From positions 1 through 36,580 of the IMG/VR virus record IMGVR_UViG_3300014838_000403: 36,580 bases of DNA. The stretch is one strand, 5' to 3'. The stretch comes from a virus. Below the pieces are notes generated by a model. That model had not been told where the DNA came from. It did not search any database and was given only the letters and a program-made list of their open reading frames with translations. Shown piece by piece: positions 15,603 through 24,103 of the stretch (its first letter is position 1; every line of letters begins with the position of its first letter). The translations under genes were made by a program, and so were the position numbers.

Positions 15603-17061
15603 TTACGTTCCATCTCCTAAACAGACGATCTTTCACGAGAGTCCAGCTTACGAGACATTCTTTGGGGGTGCTGCTGGGCCAGGTAAGACATCAGCTCTAG
15701 CCGCCGAGGCGGTTACCGAGGCACTTAGAAACCCCGATACGTTTGTTTATATATTCCGACTTACCCTACCTGAAATTATGCTCTCGATCCACATGGAGTT
15801 AGTTAAACAAATGATCCCTTACAATAACCGAGTAAAATCTTATAATAAGATCACTTTTAATGGTCAGACTCACGCTTGGAAGTTTCCCAATGGGTCGTCA
15901 ATCCAATATGCCTACTGCCAGTACGATGCTGACGTATTCCGCTATCAGTCAGCCCAGATACACGTTTTACTAATAGATGAACTAACTCACTTCAAACAGG
16001 AGTGGTACGACTATCTTAAAACTCGTGTCAGGGGTAGGATTAAACTTCGCATTATGTCTTGCTCAAATCCCGGTAATATCGGGCATGGCTGGGTCAAAAA
16101 ATACTTCGTCGATAACGGCGATCAAAAGATAATCAAATCCCCCGATACGATAGACCCCATGACGGGTGATGTAATTCCCGGTAAGACCAGACAATATATT
16201 AAAGCTATTATTGACGATCACCCCAATAAAGCCTTTCGTCAGCAATATACCCAAACTCTTGAAAATATAACCAATGACCGCTTGCGTAGAGCCTTACGAT
16301 GGGGAGACTGGAACACCTTTGAGGGTCAGGTGTTTATGGAGTGGGACGAGCGTATCCATGTTATCCATCGACTACCGACTTGGACCGATAAAGACGGTAA
16401 TTTAGTCGACATACTTTCAGTCTCGATGAAGTTTGTCGGCCATGACATAGGACGCAGAGATCCAGGTGTGGCTATCTGGGTAGCTGTCGCACCAGAGAAC
16501 GAGCAGGGGGTTATCCATTATTACGCTTATCGGGAGATTCACGAACAATACCGAGATGCTAAACAGTGGGCCTCGACCATCAAAGAGATCATTGTTGACG
16601 AACCGATAGAGTACGTTGTATTACCCCATGATGCCTTTGCTATCGGTCACGGTGCATCTAGAGACTACGCCAGTGAGTTCAGTGATGCCGACATACCTTA
16701 TGTCAGAGCTAACAGTCTAGCTAGGAGTTCTAGAATGCACCGACAGAATCTATTACACCAGTTATTACAAATCAGCCCAGATGGGACACCGTACCTACAA
16801 GTTCTAGATACATGCCCGAACATAATACGAACATTACCCGATTTATCATATTCAACTACCATTAGGGAGGAAATTGATAAAAACGCCGATGACCACGATT
16901 ATGACGCTTTAACGTATGATTTAATGGTGATAGACGATGCCGAGAGCTGGATAGTTCAAGCCAAACCACCACACGAGGAGAATGCCGGTTGGGACGTTGG
17001 CGGACCGACTAATAATATTGCCCAAGCCCTAAGAGATTCAGCCGATAGGTGGGATGACTAA
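15568..17061 (+). CDS. terL: Terminase large subunit
   Basis: About 497 residues. The ATPase has Walker A GGAAGPGKTS (33-42) and Walker B VLLIDE (133-138) with the catalytic Glu. The motor's coupling motif is seen near SCSNPGN. The C-terminal RNase H-like nuclease shows VGHDIGRRDPGVAIW, PHDAFAIG and YDALTYD, which supply the acidic metal ligands. It translocates DNA into the procapsid through the portal and cuts it. The start is uncertain: tandem ATGs at 15568, 15571 and 15574 follow a purine-rich AAGAAAG, while 15550 is also in frame; all overlap the previous gene. The stop overlaps the next ATG (TAATG). Confidence 0.93.
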   Translation: MMMEVEQILLPDYVPSPKQTIFHESPAYETFFGGAAGPGKTSALAAEAVTEALRNPDTFVYIFRLTLPEIMLSIHMELVKQMIPYNNRVKSYNKITFNGQTHAWKFPNGSSIQYAYCQYDADVFRYQSAQIHVLLIDELTHFKQEWYDYLKTRVRGRIKLRIMSCSNPGNIGHGWVKKYFVDNGDQKIIKSPDTIDPMTGDVIPGKTRQYIKAIIDDHPNKAFRQQYTQTLENITNDRLRRALRWGDWNTFEGQVFMEWDERIHVIHRLPTWTDKDGNLVDILSVSMKFVGHDIGRRDPGVAIWVAVAPENEQGVIHYYAYREIHEQYRDAKQWASTIKEIIVDEPIEYVVLPHDAFAIGHGASRDYASEFSDADIPYVRANSLARSSRMHRQNLLHQLLQISPDGTPYLQVLDTCPNIIRTLPDLSYSTTIREEIDKNADDHDYDALTYDLMVIDDAESWIVQAKPPHEENAGWDVGGPTNNIAQALRDSADRWDD

Positions 17062-17342
17062 TGCAATACTATGACGATATTAGCGATGCTAGAAAGGCTA
17101 GACGAGCCTTACAACGTGGGTTAAGGTTCGTTTACTTCATACACTCCCAGTTAGTCAAACCTGATTATCCTGTACTGTTTAACTGTGCTGGCTGTGGCAG
17201 ACCCGTCTTTGAGGCTAATTCAAAAAGTCTAGAGATTAGTAACAGTTTTGGTATATCTCAAAAATACCTAAGAGCCTCAGATAGTTGGATTAGACTTAAA
17301 TGTAATTCATGTGGGGCGCATATAAGTATTTTATTCAAGTAG
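17061..17342 (+). CDS. Small zinc-ribbon protein
   Basis: 93 residues, TAATG overlap with the terminase. Two CxxC pairs, NCAGCGRP (about 52-57) and KCNSCGAH (about 81-86), form a treble-clef or zinc ribbon. The N-terminal half is helical and basic (ARKARRALQRGLRFVYF). Zinc ribbons beside terminase are known in several phages, where they may bind DNA or the motor, but the role here is unknown. Its stop is 2 nt before the next late promoter element. Confidence 0.7.
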   Translation: MQYYDDISDARKARRALQRGLRFVYFIHSQLVKPDYPVLFNCAGCGRPVFEANSKSLEISNSFGISQKYLRASDSWIRLKCNSCGAHISILFK

Positions 17343-17410
17343 TGCTATAATTCTAGATAGGCAATAAGCATCGCCCGTCTTTCGGGCTTTTATTATATAA
17401 GGGAGTTAGC
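17343..17410 (+). promoter_or_regulatory. Late-type promoter with AGGCAAT hairpin leader (copy 3)
   Basis: Extended -10 TGC-TATAAT at 17343-17351, no -35. AGGCAATA begins at 17359. The stem GCCCG/CGGGC at 17373-17377/17383-17387 is followed by TTTTATTAT, AAGGGAG and the ATG at 17411. It could also terminate the terminase transcript. Confidence 0.75.
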
Positions 17411-17605
17411 ATGGCAAAAACAGCAGCAGACGTAATTCGCAAAACTGGCAAAACCGATGGCAAGTCTAATAAACTCGGTAAAGGTGGACGCTTCAAGCAG
17501 ATGGAGAGTAAGGGTCTTAGCCCTAAGTTAGTCGCATGGATAGGTGATAAAGTTCATGGCAAGAGTAAAATGCATAAATGGGCGGCAGCAGACCGTAAGA
17601 AATAA
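17411..17605 (+). CDS. Small basic protein before the portal
   Basis: 64 residues, very basic (about 18 Lys/Arg), for example RKTGKTDGKSNKLGKGGRF and KVHGKSKMHKWAAADRKK. Small basic proteins of this sort are common in phage head regions and may bind DNA. It is the first gene behind its own hairpin leader, with GGGAG before the ATG, and its TAA overlaps the portal ATG (TAATG), so portal translation is coupled to it. No family recognised. Confidence 0.65.
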   Translation: MAKTAADVIRKTGKTDGKSNKLGKGGRFKQMESKGLSPKLVAWIGDKVHGKSKMHKWAAADRKK

Positions 17606-19797
17606 TGATTTACCCATACGGGAGTCTATATCAGCCAGCACCATTCCCCGATCCTAGCGTAGACATTACTACGGAGACAGATGGTCGGATAGATTCGTTT
17701 GCTATCCTGACGCTCAAAATCTCTGACGATGCTCTTATTCATAATCTGAATCAACGTATAGATGATTCTAAGAATTACTGGGACGAACGATTAGGCTTCA
17801 ACCTAAGTTATACCCGTAACGACAATATGCGCATGTATCTGGGCGATCAGGTCAATGCTAGGGATTATTATAAATCGGAGACTCCTTACGTTGAGAACCA
17901 GATACAATTAGTCGTCGAATCAATCGTGGCTTACTCTACTGCCCGTACTCCCCAAAGCGAGTGTTCACCCAATGATGATAACGAACGAGCCAAGAAGTTT
18001 GCGCTTGATCTTGAGAACGCTCACGCTGCTCATTCACTTAAGTTCAATCTGAGAGGGTTAATTGAGATCTGTGTTCGCAATTGGCTACTTAAACGAGCCG
18101 CTTTTATTAAATTAGAGTTCGATCCGAGCTATGGCAAAAAGGGTGAGATTATACCAAAGGCGATAGACCCCGATCATATAGTGTGGGATAAGAACTCACC
18201 GTTTGGATCTAACCCAGGTTTCGTTACCCAGTTTATAAAACACACCGTAGAGGAACTGGTATTTTTATTCCCAGATAAGAAGCAAGCAATCTTTAACACG
18301 ATGGGCATTTCTCGTCGTGGTACTCGGAATATGACCGAGGAAGTAGTTATCAAACAGACTTGGTTTACCCACTATGATAACGGAGAACCTCAAGAAGCGT
18401 GTGCCGTCCACTTTGAGGACATTTTACTGGCTAAATACGATAACCCGAACTGGCTGGAGGGTCGAGATAACTTCCTAGATGCCCCACAAAAGCCTTTTAT
18501 CTCTCTTAATGTAATGAATGACGGCAATCATGGCATCGACATTACGACACCCATTGAACAGGCCATCAAGATGCAGCGATCTCTTAATAACAGAGGTCAG
18601 CAGATTACGACCAATGCCAATAAAGCAAATCCAGTTAAGTTAGTTAACGGTAAGTCATCGGGTATGACCAAAGAGGCTGCCGAAAATCTTACAATGGAAG
18701 CCGGTCAGACTGTTTTGCTTAATCCACGAGAAGCCAGTGCCAATGCTCCATTAGATAGTATGGTGGCTTACTTACCAGCTCCTGATCTCCCAGCTTTCGT
18801 GATGGATGATAAAGTCGATCTTAGGACGCAGATAGGTAATATAGGGGGCGCACCGAGTGACTTTACTGGTGCAGATGCCGGTGGCGACGATCCTACACTT
18901 GGTCAGAGCATGCTTAAGAAAGACAATGCTTCTGGTCGTCAAGATACCCTAGTCCGAGCCTTAGACACCTTTATGTATCGTTACTTCAACTTCTTAACTC
19001 AGATGATGTTTGTCTGGTACGACGAAAATCACTATTTCTACTACAACGGTCAAGATGGCAACTGGGATAAGATCACCGTCCAACGCAACTACTTTAAGTT
19101 AATCTCAGGAGTGACGATCAAGGCTGGTGGCACGATTGCCTTTGATGAGAATCGCCGTCAGGCTATAGTTCTTAAATTACTTGAGGGTAAAAATATCGCT
19201 CTAATAGACGCTTACCGTGAACTGGGCTTTGAGAATCCCCAAAAACTATACGATAACTGGGCTAAACAAAGTGCTAATCCGCTTGATCTGGCCCGTGAGG
19301 GTAATGAAACCTATAACAATACTCAGGCTTATGTCGAGTTTGATGAGATCATGTCAGGTAAGAATCCCAAGATGAGATATGACATGGGTACTGACTTTAT
19401 TCTAACCCTCCGTAAATTGATGCTTACCGATGAGTTCTTAAAGGCTAAACCAAAGCGACAGAATGCCTTGATTAAACGAGTTCAGGAATACATTGCCTCG
19501 CTTGAATTACGGACCAGTTTAGATCAGGTCAGCCAAGATCCGGCTCAACTCAATCCTGCCCTGCCGATACCTCCTCCACCACCGCCAACACCACCATTGC
19601 AACCAGGAATGCCGGGTGCTATGATGCCGCCGGGGGGAGTACCGGGTCAATCAGCGTTAGGCATGCCTCCGCCGGGAAGCCCTCCACCTGGACCGATGCC
19701 TCAACCATCAGTCAGCTCAGTCTTTCAGGGTTCTCCAATCCCTAATATGGCACAGCCCAATACCCCAACTGCCATCAATTCTGTGCCTGGATTTTGA
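17605..19797 (+). CDS. Portal protein
   Basis: 730 residues. The N-terminal half has the portal clip/stem type sequence ETPYVENQIQLVVESIVAY, a wing with DPDHIVWDK, and PKAIDPDHI, typical of portals of short-tailed phages where an aspartate-rich turn precedes the stem. The helical region (EQAIKMQRSLNNRGQQITTN) and TLGQSMLKKDNASGRQD, a crown-adjacent segment, follow. The last ~90 residues are a Pro/Gly-rich tail (PPPPPPTPPLQPG). It forms the dodecameric ring through which DNA enters and to which the terminase docks. Its TGA is part of the promoter element of the scaffold gene. Confidence 0.9.
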   Translation: MIYPYGSLYQPAPFPDPSVDITTETDGRIDSFAILTLKISDDALIHNLNQRIDDSKNYWDERLGFNLSYTRNDNMRMYLGDQVNARDYYKSETPYVENQIQLVVESIVAYSTARTPQSECSPNDDNERAKKFALDLENAHAAHSLKFNLRGLIEICVRNWLLKRAAFIKLEFDPSYGKKGEIIPKAIDPDHIVWDKNSPFGSNPGFVTQFIKHTVEELVFLFPDKKQAIFNTMGISRRGTRNMTEEVVIKQTWFTHYDNGEPQEACAVHFEDILLAKYDNPNWLEGRDNFLDAPQKPFISLNVMNDGNHGIDITTPIEQAIKMQRSLNNRGQQITTNANKANPVKLVNGKSSGMTKEAAENLTMEAGQTVLLNPREASANAPLDSMVAYLPAPDLPAFVMDDKVDLRTQIGNIGGAPSDFTGADAGGDDPTLGQSMLKKDNASGRQDTLVRALDTFMYRYFNFLTQMMFVWYDENHYFYYNGQDGNWDKITVQRNYFKLISGVTIKAGGTIAFDENRRQAIVLKLLEGKNIALIDAYRELGFENPQKLYDNWAKQSANPLDLAREGNETYNNTQAYVEFDEIMSGKNPKMRYDMGTDFILTLRKLMLTDEFLKAKPKRQNALIKRVQEYIASLELRTSLDQVSQDPAQLNPALPIPPPPPPTPPLQPGMPGAMMPPGGVPGQSALGMPPPGSPPPGPMPQPSVSSVFQGSPIPNMAQPNTPTAINSVPGF

Positions 19798-19888
19798 TAT
19801 AATATATGAACTTTATAAAAGCGTTGCCTTGCGTATTCATGGTAAATTTGCTAATCTATAATTATGAGAATTATAACTAGGAGCATAT
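19795..19888 (+). promoter_or_regulatory. Promoter candidates ahead of the scaffold gene
   Basis: An extended -10 TGA-TATAAT at 19795-19803 includes the portal stop codon. A second TATAAT is at 19857-19862, which would give a ~20-nt leader carrying TAGGAG (19878-19883) ahead of the ATG at 19889. Neither has a clear -35. There is no hairpin of the AGGCAAT class here, unlike the genes on both sides. Confidence 0.5.
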
Positions 19889-20842
19889 ATGGTTTTACCA
19901 TCTGATCTAGTAAATGAATTCGATGATGAAAATACAACAGATGATGCCACCGATGACACCAAAGTTGTTGTAGACGATACTACGGCAGACGATAACGCAG
20001 ACGACAATAAAACTGACGACTCGACTGACGACAAAACGGTTGATGATGCGACGGACGATAAGGGCGACGACAAAACCGCAGACGACAAAACCGCCGGTAA
20101 GGTTGACGATGACGAGGGTTACTATGCTGACGAGGAGGGCGCAGAGGATGCTACGGTTACTACTACTCCCGAAGTCCCACCTGCTCCGGCCAATTTCACA
20201 CCTGAGGAGAAATATATTGTCGATAACCTGCCTCAAGTATCAGTCAGAATTGTCCAAGCCGACGATAGTATAAAGACAGTTCAGGTTCGTTCGGCAACAG
20301 AACTACCCCAAAGCATGAAAGGGATTGCCAGTGCTTACGAAGCTGAGATATTTCATGCCGCTATGGCAGCCCAAGAGGGTGCAGCTAGACAATTACAGAC
20401 CTATTATAGACAACACCAATCACAACTACAGGCTGAGGACTTCGAGAAGAAAGAGAATGCCTCAATCCGAGACGATATTGCCGAACTGCAACGTGATGGT
20501 GAGATTCCTAAATTTAAAGCCCAACCAGGGACTAGAGCCTTTGACGCTGATCCAGCCGCTAAAGTCGTTCAGGAAACGATTGAGTTTATGAATGAGCGTA
20601 ACGCCAAGTATCTAGAACGATCTAATAGTGGTGGTGTATATAGACACATTGGTTTTGCCGAGGCTTATGAACTTATGAATGGCAACGGACGAGCTAAGAC
20701 CCAGAACAGCGCTGCTCGTAGAGAAGCAGCCAAGAAATTAGTGTCTGGTCAGGGTGGTTCAACTAAAACAGCACCCAAAGCAGCCGTATCGGGTAAAACA
20801 TTACAAGAAGTAGCCGCAGAGTTCGATAATTTTGAAGCTTAA
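19889..20842 (+). CDS. Scaffolding protein (acidic)
   Basis: 317 residues. Residues 10-95 are extremely Asp/Thr-rich (repeats of TDD, DDATDD, DDKTADD), then a Pro/Ala linker, then a helical region (about 140-200, with AYEAEIFHAAMAAQEGAARQ) and a positively charged C-terminal helix (EAAKKLVSGQGG and KTLQEVAAEFDNFE). Acidic, helix-rich scaffolding proteins between portal and capsid are usual; the C-terminal helix contacts the capsid. The location supports this role. It guides procapsid assembly and is then lost. AGGAG precedes the ATG. The D-rich tract is encoded by GAC/GAT repeats and is likely hypervariable. Confidence 0.82.
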   Translation: MVLPSDLVNEFDDENTTDDATDDTKVVVDDTTADDNADDNKTDDSTDDKTVDDATDDKGDDKTADDKTAGKVDDDEGYYADEEGAEDATVTTTPEVPPAPANFTPEEKYIVDNLPQVSVRIVQADDSIKTVQVRSATELPQSMKGIASAYEAEIFHAAMAAQEGAARQLQTYYRQHQSQLQAEDFEKKENASIRDDIAELQRDGEIPKFKAQPGTRAFDADPAAKVVQETIEFMNERNAKYLERSNSGGVYRHIGFAEAYELMNGNGRAKTQNSAARREAAKKLVSGQGGSTKTAPKAAVSGKTLQEVAAEFDNFEA

Positions 20843-20856
20843 AGGAGGATAGTAAC

Positions 20857-21009
20857 ATTTTTAACATAATAATGGCCCTACTGGTAGAAAAATTAGTCTT
20901 AACCGAAAAAGAGGGAGAGGCTTTAGCTAAGGCGTTAAACAACGCAATTCTCCCAGGTGATTATAAAGAAGCTCGTGGCACTTTGAAGCGAATTCTGAAA
21001 AATCTATAA
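20857..21009 (+). CDS. Tiny helical protein, possible ATT start codon
   Basis: A short frame after the scaffold gene encodes MALLVEKLVLTEKEGEALAK... to a TAA at 21007-21009: 45 residues from the ATG at 20872. A perfect AGGAGG at 20843-20848 lies 23 nt from that ATG, but exactly 8 nt from an in-frame ATT at 20857. This would give 50 residues beginning FNII. ATT starts are rare (infC is the classical case), so either the ATT is used or the Shine-Dalgarno is a relic. The amphipathic Lys/Glu/Leu helix could be a scaffold-associated peptide. Unrecognised family. Confidence 0.55.
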   Translation: MFNIIMALLVEKLVLTEKEGEALAKALNNAILPGDYKEARGTLKRILKNL

Positions 21010-21017
21010 AATTGCTA

Positions 21018-21104
21018 TTGCATTGTTTTAACTAGTCTATTATTATTGGTGATAGGCAGTTAGCCCGCAACCTTGCGGGTATTTTTATTTTAAAGGAGTA
21101 AATT
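21018..21104 (+). promoter_or_regulatory. Capsid promoter with AGGCAGT hairpin leader (copy 4)
   Basis: TTGCAT (21018-21023), a 17-nt spacer and TATTAT (21041-21046); the only copy of this class with a good -35. AGGCAGTTAG begins at 21054. The stem CCCGC/GCGGG at 21064-21068/21075-21079 is followed by TATTTTTATTTT, AAAGGAG and the ATG at 21105. Confidence 0.78.
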
Positions 21105-22196
21105 ATGGCAGGTATGACATTCCTCCAACGAGTAACAGACTTCACTTATCAGCACATTTTACCGACAGTTGTCGATAACATTAACAATGCAAATATCTTG
21201 TTTGCACGAACTTTGGCAAAGCCGACAGACTGGCTTGGACCAACGATGTGGCAAAACATTACTACCGGGAACTCCGCAACTGGTGGATCCTACGCAGGAA
21301 TGGCGGTCTTTCCAACTGCTGCCACAAACAACACTACCAAATTGGTTTACTCACCTGCCGCTTTTGAACAATCAGTTGTCATCCCAGGTCTAGACAAAGC
21401 TATTAACGCTGGTCGTGGCAAACAAGCCATCGCTATGCTGACCTTTAAAATGGATGAAGCAGTTTACTCAGCAGCGAATAACTTAGGTACTCAAATCTAC
21501 GCATTCGGTTCTGGCACAGACATTGACGGACTTGGTAACATTGTAGACAATGGCACGAACTCCGCCAGCTACGGTGGCCTTCTACGCACGACCAACCCAG
21601 GTATCAATGCCGACGTTACGACAGTTCTAAACGGAATTGTCACTCTAGACTACTTGAGTTCAGAGTTTGACAACGTCAGTGCCACTGGTGACCGTCGTCA
21701 GAGTCCATCAATCGGCCTGATGTATACTCCAGTTTGGACATACATCGAGGGTCTGATTCAGCCAATGGTTAGCGCACATTACGAAGCGACTCAGACAATG
21801 GGGTATAACCGTGTCGACGGCGGAGTGCCAATCGGGACTTCGGTTCGTCAGGACGACAACCGTTTGGGCGCACTTGGTGGCTTTAACTCGATTACTTACC
21901 GCAACCGACCATTAGTGGCAGATGACAAGGCGACACCTCAAACATTCTTCTGGCTTAACGAACACTTCTCAGAGTTTGCCCGACTATTGCAGGACGACTT
22001 GCAAAATATCAATTCGACAGTCAAGGTTACAGAATCAACCTATAAAGATCAGCCGATGCCGTCAGCATTCCAATGGCGTGACTTTATGAAGTCAATCAAC
22101 CAGAACGGTGAGATTGGGCTTCTACTCTTGGCTGGGAACTTCATCAACCGTCAACCTCGCCGCCAGGGCAAGTTGATAAGCATAACGAGTAACTAG
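21105..22196 (+). CDS. Major capsid protein
   Basis: 363 residues, no N-terminal delta domain. The order and composition fit an HK97-fold capsid protein of the small-to-medium family found in short-tailed phages: an N-terminal arm (MAGMTFLQRVTDFTYQHIL), an E-loop region with NITTGNSATGGSYAGM, a spine helix (KQAIAMLTFKMDEAVYSAANN), and the P-domain LRTTNPGINADVT to the end with QPMVSAHYEATQTMGYNR. It follows scaffold and portal, the usual order, and its codons end in C more often than those of its neighbours, as for highly expressed genes. The strong promoter and full Shine-Dalgarno agree. The fold itself is inferred. Confidence 0.85.
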   Translation: MAGMTFLQRVTDFTYQHILPTVVDNINNANILFARTLAKPTDWLGPTMWQNITTGNSATGGSYAGMAVFPTAATNNTTKLVYSPAAFEQSVVIPGLDKAINAGRGKQAIAMLTFKMDEAVYSAANNLGTQIYAFGSGTDIDGLGNIVDNGTNSASYGGLLRTTNPGINADVTTVLNGIVTLDYLSSEFDNVSATGDRRQSPSIGLMYTPVWTYIEGLIQPMVSAHYEATQTMGYNRVDGGVPIGTSVRQDDNRLGALGGFNSITYRNRPLVADDKATPQTFFWLNEHFSEFARLLQDDLQNINSTVKVTESTYKDQPMPSAFQWRDFMKSINQNGEIGLLLLAGNFINRQPRRQGKLISITSN

Positions 22197-22206
22197 GAGA
22201 TATATC

Positions 22207-22998
22207 ATGGAATCAGGCGTTAGACAACTAACCGAATCAGACCTCAACATATTAACCACGACTAAGCAGACACAGTTTGGCGCAATTGGCTTGACTGAGG
22301 ATGGCCGACGCTATCGCTATGTTTCATTCGGTGGTACTTCAACCATCGCTCCCGGACTCGTAGTTTGTGCAGCCGTTCCTACCGCAGCCTATCAAGCTCT
22401 AGCCATTACCGCTTCCGGTACTGGTGGACAGGTAGCCGCTAACTACGCTGGTAACCAATCCAGTCAGGGTGTAATTGTTCTAACCAACGGTGCAACAGCC
22501 GTAACTCAAGATCAGTTTGCCGAGGGATTTCTAGAAATTATCGTTGGCGGTGCAGCCGCAGATGCCGGATCGTACTCATACCGAATTAAGGGTAACAGTG
22601 CCGCAGCCGCTTCAACTGGATACATTACAGTATTCCTAGCTGAGGCTTTCCGACACACCACAGCCCTAGTCCCTGGTACAGATACCGCTAACTTACTACT
22701 CAGTCCTTACTCGACAGTAGCTGCTACAGCAACTGCAGGACTACCTGTAGGCGCAACAATCATGCCAGTTCCAAACACCGCTTCGGTAACCAACTATGGT
22801 TGGGTACAAGTCGGTGGAGCTTGTAACTTGCTAAATGACGCCGGTGGCACAATTACAGTCGGTGGTGGATTTGGCCAAAGTGTAGCCACAGCCGGTAACA
22901 TCGTGGCCGCAACAGCTTCGACTCACCCAATTATCGGATATACACGACTTGCTATCTCAGCCTCCAATGCTGGACAGTGTTGGCTTTCATTAACCTAA
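22207..22998 (+). CDS. Capsid decoration or head-fibre-like protein
   Basis: 263 residues, almost all Ala/Gly/Thr/Val with beta-strand pattern, for example ATATAGLPVGATIMPVP and GGFGQSVATAGNIVAATAS. No charged clusters, no motif recognised. Placement directly after the capsid and before two more small head proteins, with AGGAGAT ahead of its ATG, suggests a decoration protein. Alternatives are a head fibre or a minor capsid protein. Confidence 0.6.
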   Translation: MESGVRQLTESDLNILTTTKQTQFGAIGLTEDGRRYRYVSFGGTSTIAPGLVVCAAVPTAAYQALAITASGTGGQVAANYAGNQSSQGVIVLTNGATAVTQDQFAEGFLEIIVGGAAADAGSYSYRIKGNSAAAASTGYITVFLAEAFRHTTALVPGTDTANLLLSPYSTVAATATAGLPVGATIMPVPNTASVTNYGWVQVGGACNLLNDAGGTITVGGGFGQSVATAGNIVAATASTHPIIGYTRLAISASNAGQCWLSLT

Positions 22999-23015
22999 AC
23001 AGGGAGTAACTACTC

Positions 23016-23495
23016 ATGGCACGAAAATTAAGCCGATATGTCGACGCAGTCAGACAACATTGTTTACCTGATTTCTGGGACGCTTCTACCAACTCTCTAG
23101 CTCCAGCATCTACTTTGGAATATGTATCGTCAGTGACTTTAGCAGCAGCTACGTTTGTCCAAAATACAAGTTATATCCAATATGTCCAACCCAATGATGC
23201 TAAGACATGGGTATTGGCCGGTGTTAGTTACAGATTTCACGCTCAAGCCACCGCTGCAGCCACCTTTGATGTCACCGTAGATGGAGCTGGAGTTGCGGCC
23301 GGAGGCGGTACATCTCAAACCGGATCTGGTGGACTTACTCTGCAAGGAACAGCCGACACAACAATCAACGGCACAGTATCCACTCAAACTACGATTGGTG
23401 CTGGATCTGCGATTAGTTTTAAAGTAAGTAGCGCCCAAGCAACTACTGGATTAGTAGGATTAGTAATTACACTAACATTCCAGCGATTAACTTAA
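23016..23495 (+). CDS. Small head protein, function unknown
   Basis: 159 residues with a basic N-terminus (MARKLSRYVDAVRQHCLPDFWD) followed by a beta-rich Thr/Ala/Gly region. The N-terminal helix could dock to the capsid while the rest is exposed. GGGAGT precedes the ATG. It belongs to the capsid transcription unit. No family recognised. Confidence 0.62.
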   Translation: MARKLSRYVDAVRQHCLPDFWDASTNSLAPASTLEYVSSVTLAAATFVQNTSYIQYVQPNDAKTWVLAGVSYRFHAQATAAATFDVTVDGAGVAAGGGTSQTGSGGLTLQGTADTTINGTVSTQTTIGAGSAISFKVSSAQATTGLVGLVITLTFQRLT

Positions 23496-23505
23496 GGAGA
23501 TTATT

Positions 23506-23823
23506 ATGTCCAAAGTCACTAATTCAAACGCTTTTAAACTAGAACTTGACGACGCAGTTAAAGCAGCACACGCCTCAGTAGACGAAGTCGTGAAATGCTT
23601 AGATGCCTTTCTTGCTGCATTAGCAGCAGAGAATGTAGCCAACGCTCCGGTCGTGTCTGTTATACCAGAAGCACCAGTAACTCCTGTTGTACCAGAAGTA
23701 CCCGTAGTTGCCCCCGTCGTACCCGAAGTTCCAGTTGTCCCTGAAGTTGGCCCTGCACCCGATGTAGCCGATCCTGCACCTGGCACAGGCGTATCAACCA
23801 CCTCACCAACCCCTAGTAATTAG
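23506..23823 (+). CDS. Pro/Val/Glu-repeat protein of the head region
   Basis: 105 residues. Residues 1-50 are helical (ELDDAVKAAHASVDEVVKCL). Residues 55-90 are a repeat of PEVPVV / APVVPE units, then a Pro/Thr tail. Such V-P-E-V repeats are flexible stalks. AAGGAG is placed 7 nt ahead of the ATG. The gene ends in TAG just before the leaderless promoter of the next unit. Expected to be a virion accessory or scaffold-like peptide; unproven. Confidence 0.6.
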   Translation: MSKVTNSNAFKLELDDAVKAAHASVDEVVKCLDAFLAALAAENVANAPVVSVIPEAPVTPVVPEVPVVAPVVPEVPVVPEVGPAPDVADPAPGTGVSTTSPTPSN

Positions 23824-23831
23824 TCCGCATC

Positions 23832-23859
23832 TTGCACAAGGTTAGTTTTGTGTTATTCT
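23832..23859 (+). promoter_or_regulatory. Promoter of the 23867 gene (leaderless start)
   Basis: TTGCAC (23832-23837), a 16-nt spacer, TATTCT (23854-23859) preceded by TGT (extended -10). The -10 ends 7 nt before the ATG at 23867, so the message is predicted to begin at the ATG. Confidence 0.65.
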
Positions 23860-23866
23860 TATTGGT

Positions 23867-24103
23867 ATGGACAAAGAATCTTTAGAAGCGAAACTTGTAG
23901 AACTCAAGTCACAGTTTGACGATTTAAACAAACAGATAGAAGAACATAATCAAGTTATCACAGAACGCAATCAATTAGCCGTTAATTTAAGAGAGCAATC
24001 TCTAGTCGTTAAGGGCGAATATAGTGCTATCGAGAAACTGATTGCCGAGTTGCCAGTTGAGGGTGAAATAGTTAAGGAGGGTAAATCTAATGCCGCAAGT
24101 TAA
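23867..24103 (+). CDS. Coiled-coil protein, leaderless start
   Basis: 78 residues, a nearly continuous heptad coiled coil (ESLEAKLVELKSQFDDLNKQ followed by IEEHNQVITERNQLAVNL), then a short acidic tail. No Shine-Dalgarno; a -10 box ends 7 nt before the ATG. Its end overlaps the next ATG (24090), which has its own AAGGAGGG. Small coiled coils occur as scaffold, tail-assembly or regulatory proteins. Unknown here. Confidence 0.6.
   Translation: MDKESLEAKLVELKSQFDDLNKQIEEHNQVITERNQLAVNLREQSLVVKGEYSAIEKLIAELPVEGEIVKEGKSNAAS

Noticed and set aside
19806-19880. 24-codon frame between portal and scaffold
   Set aside because: It starts 2 nt after a -10 box, so its ATG would not be in the transcript; composition is not protein-like.
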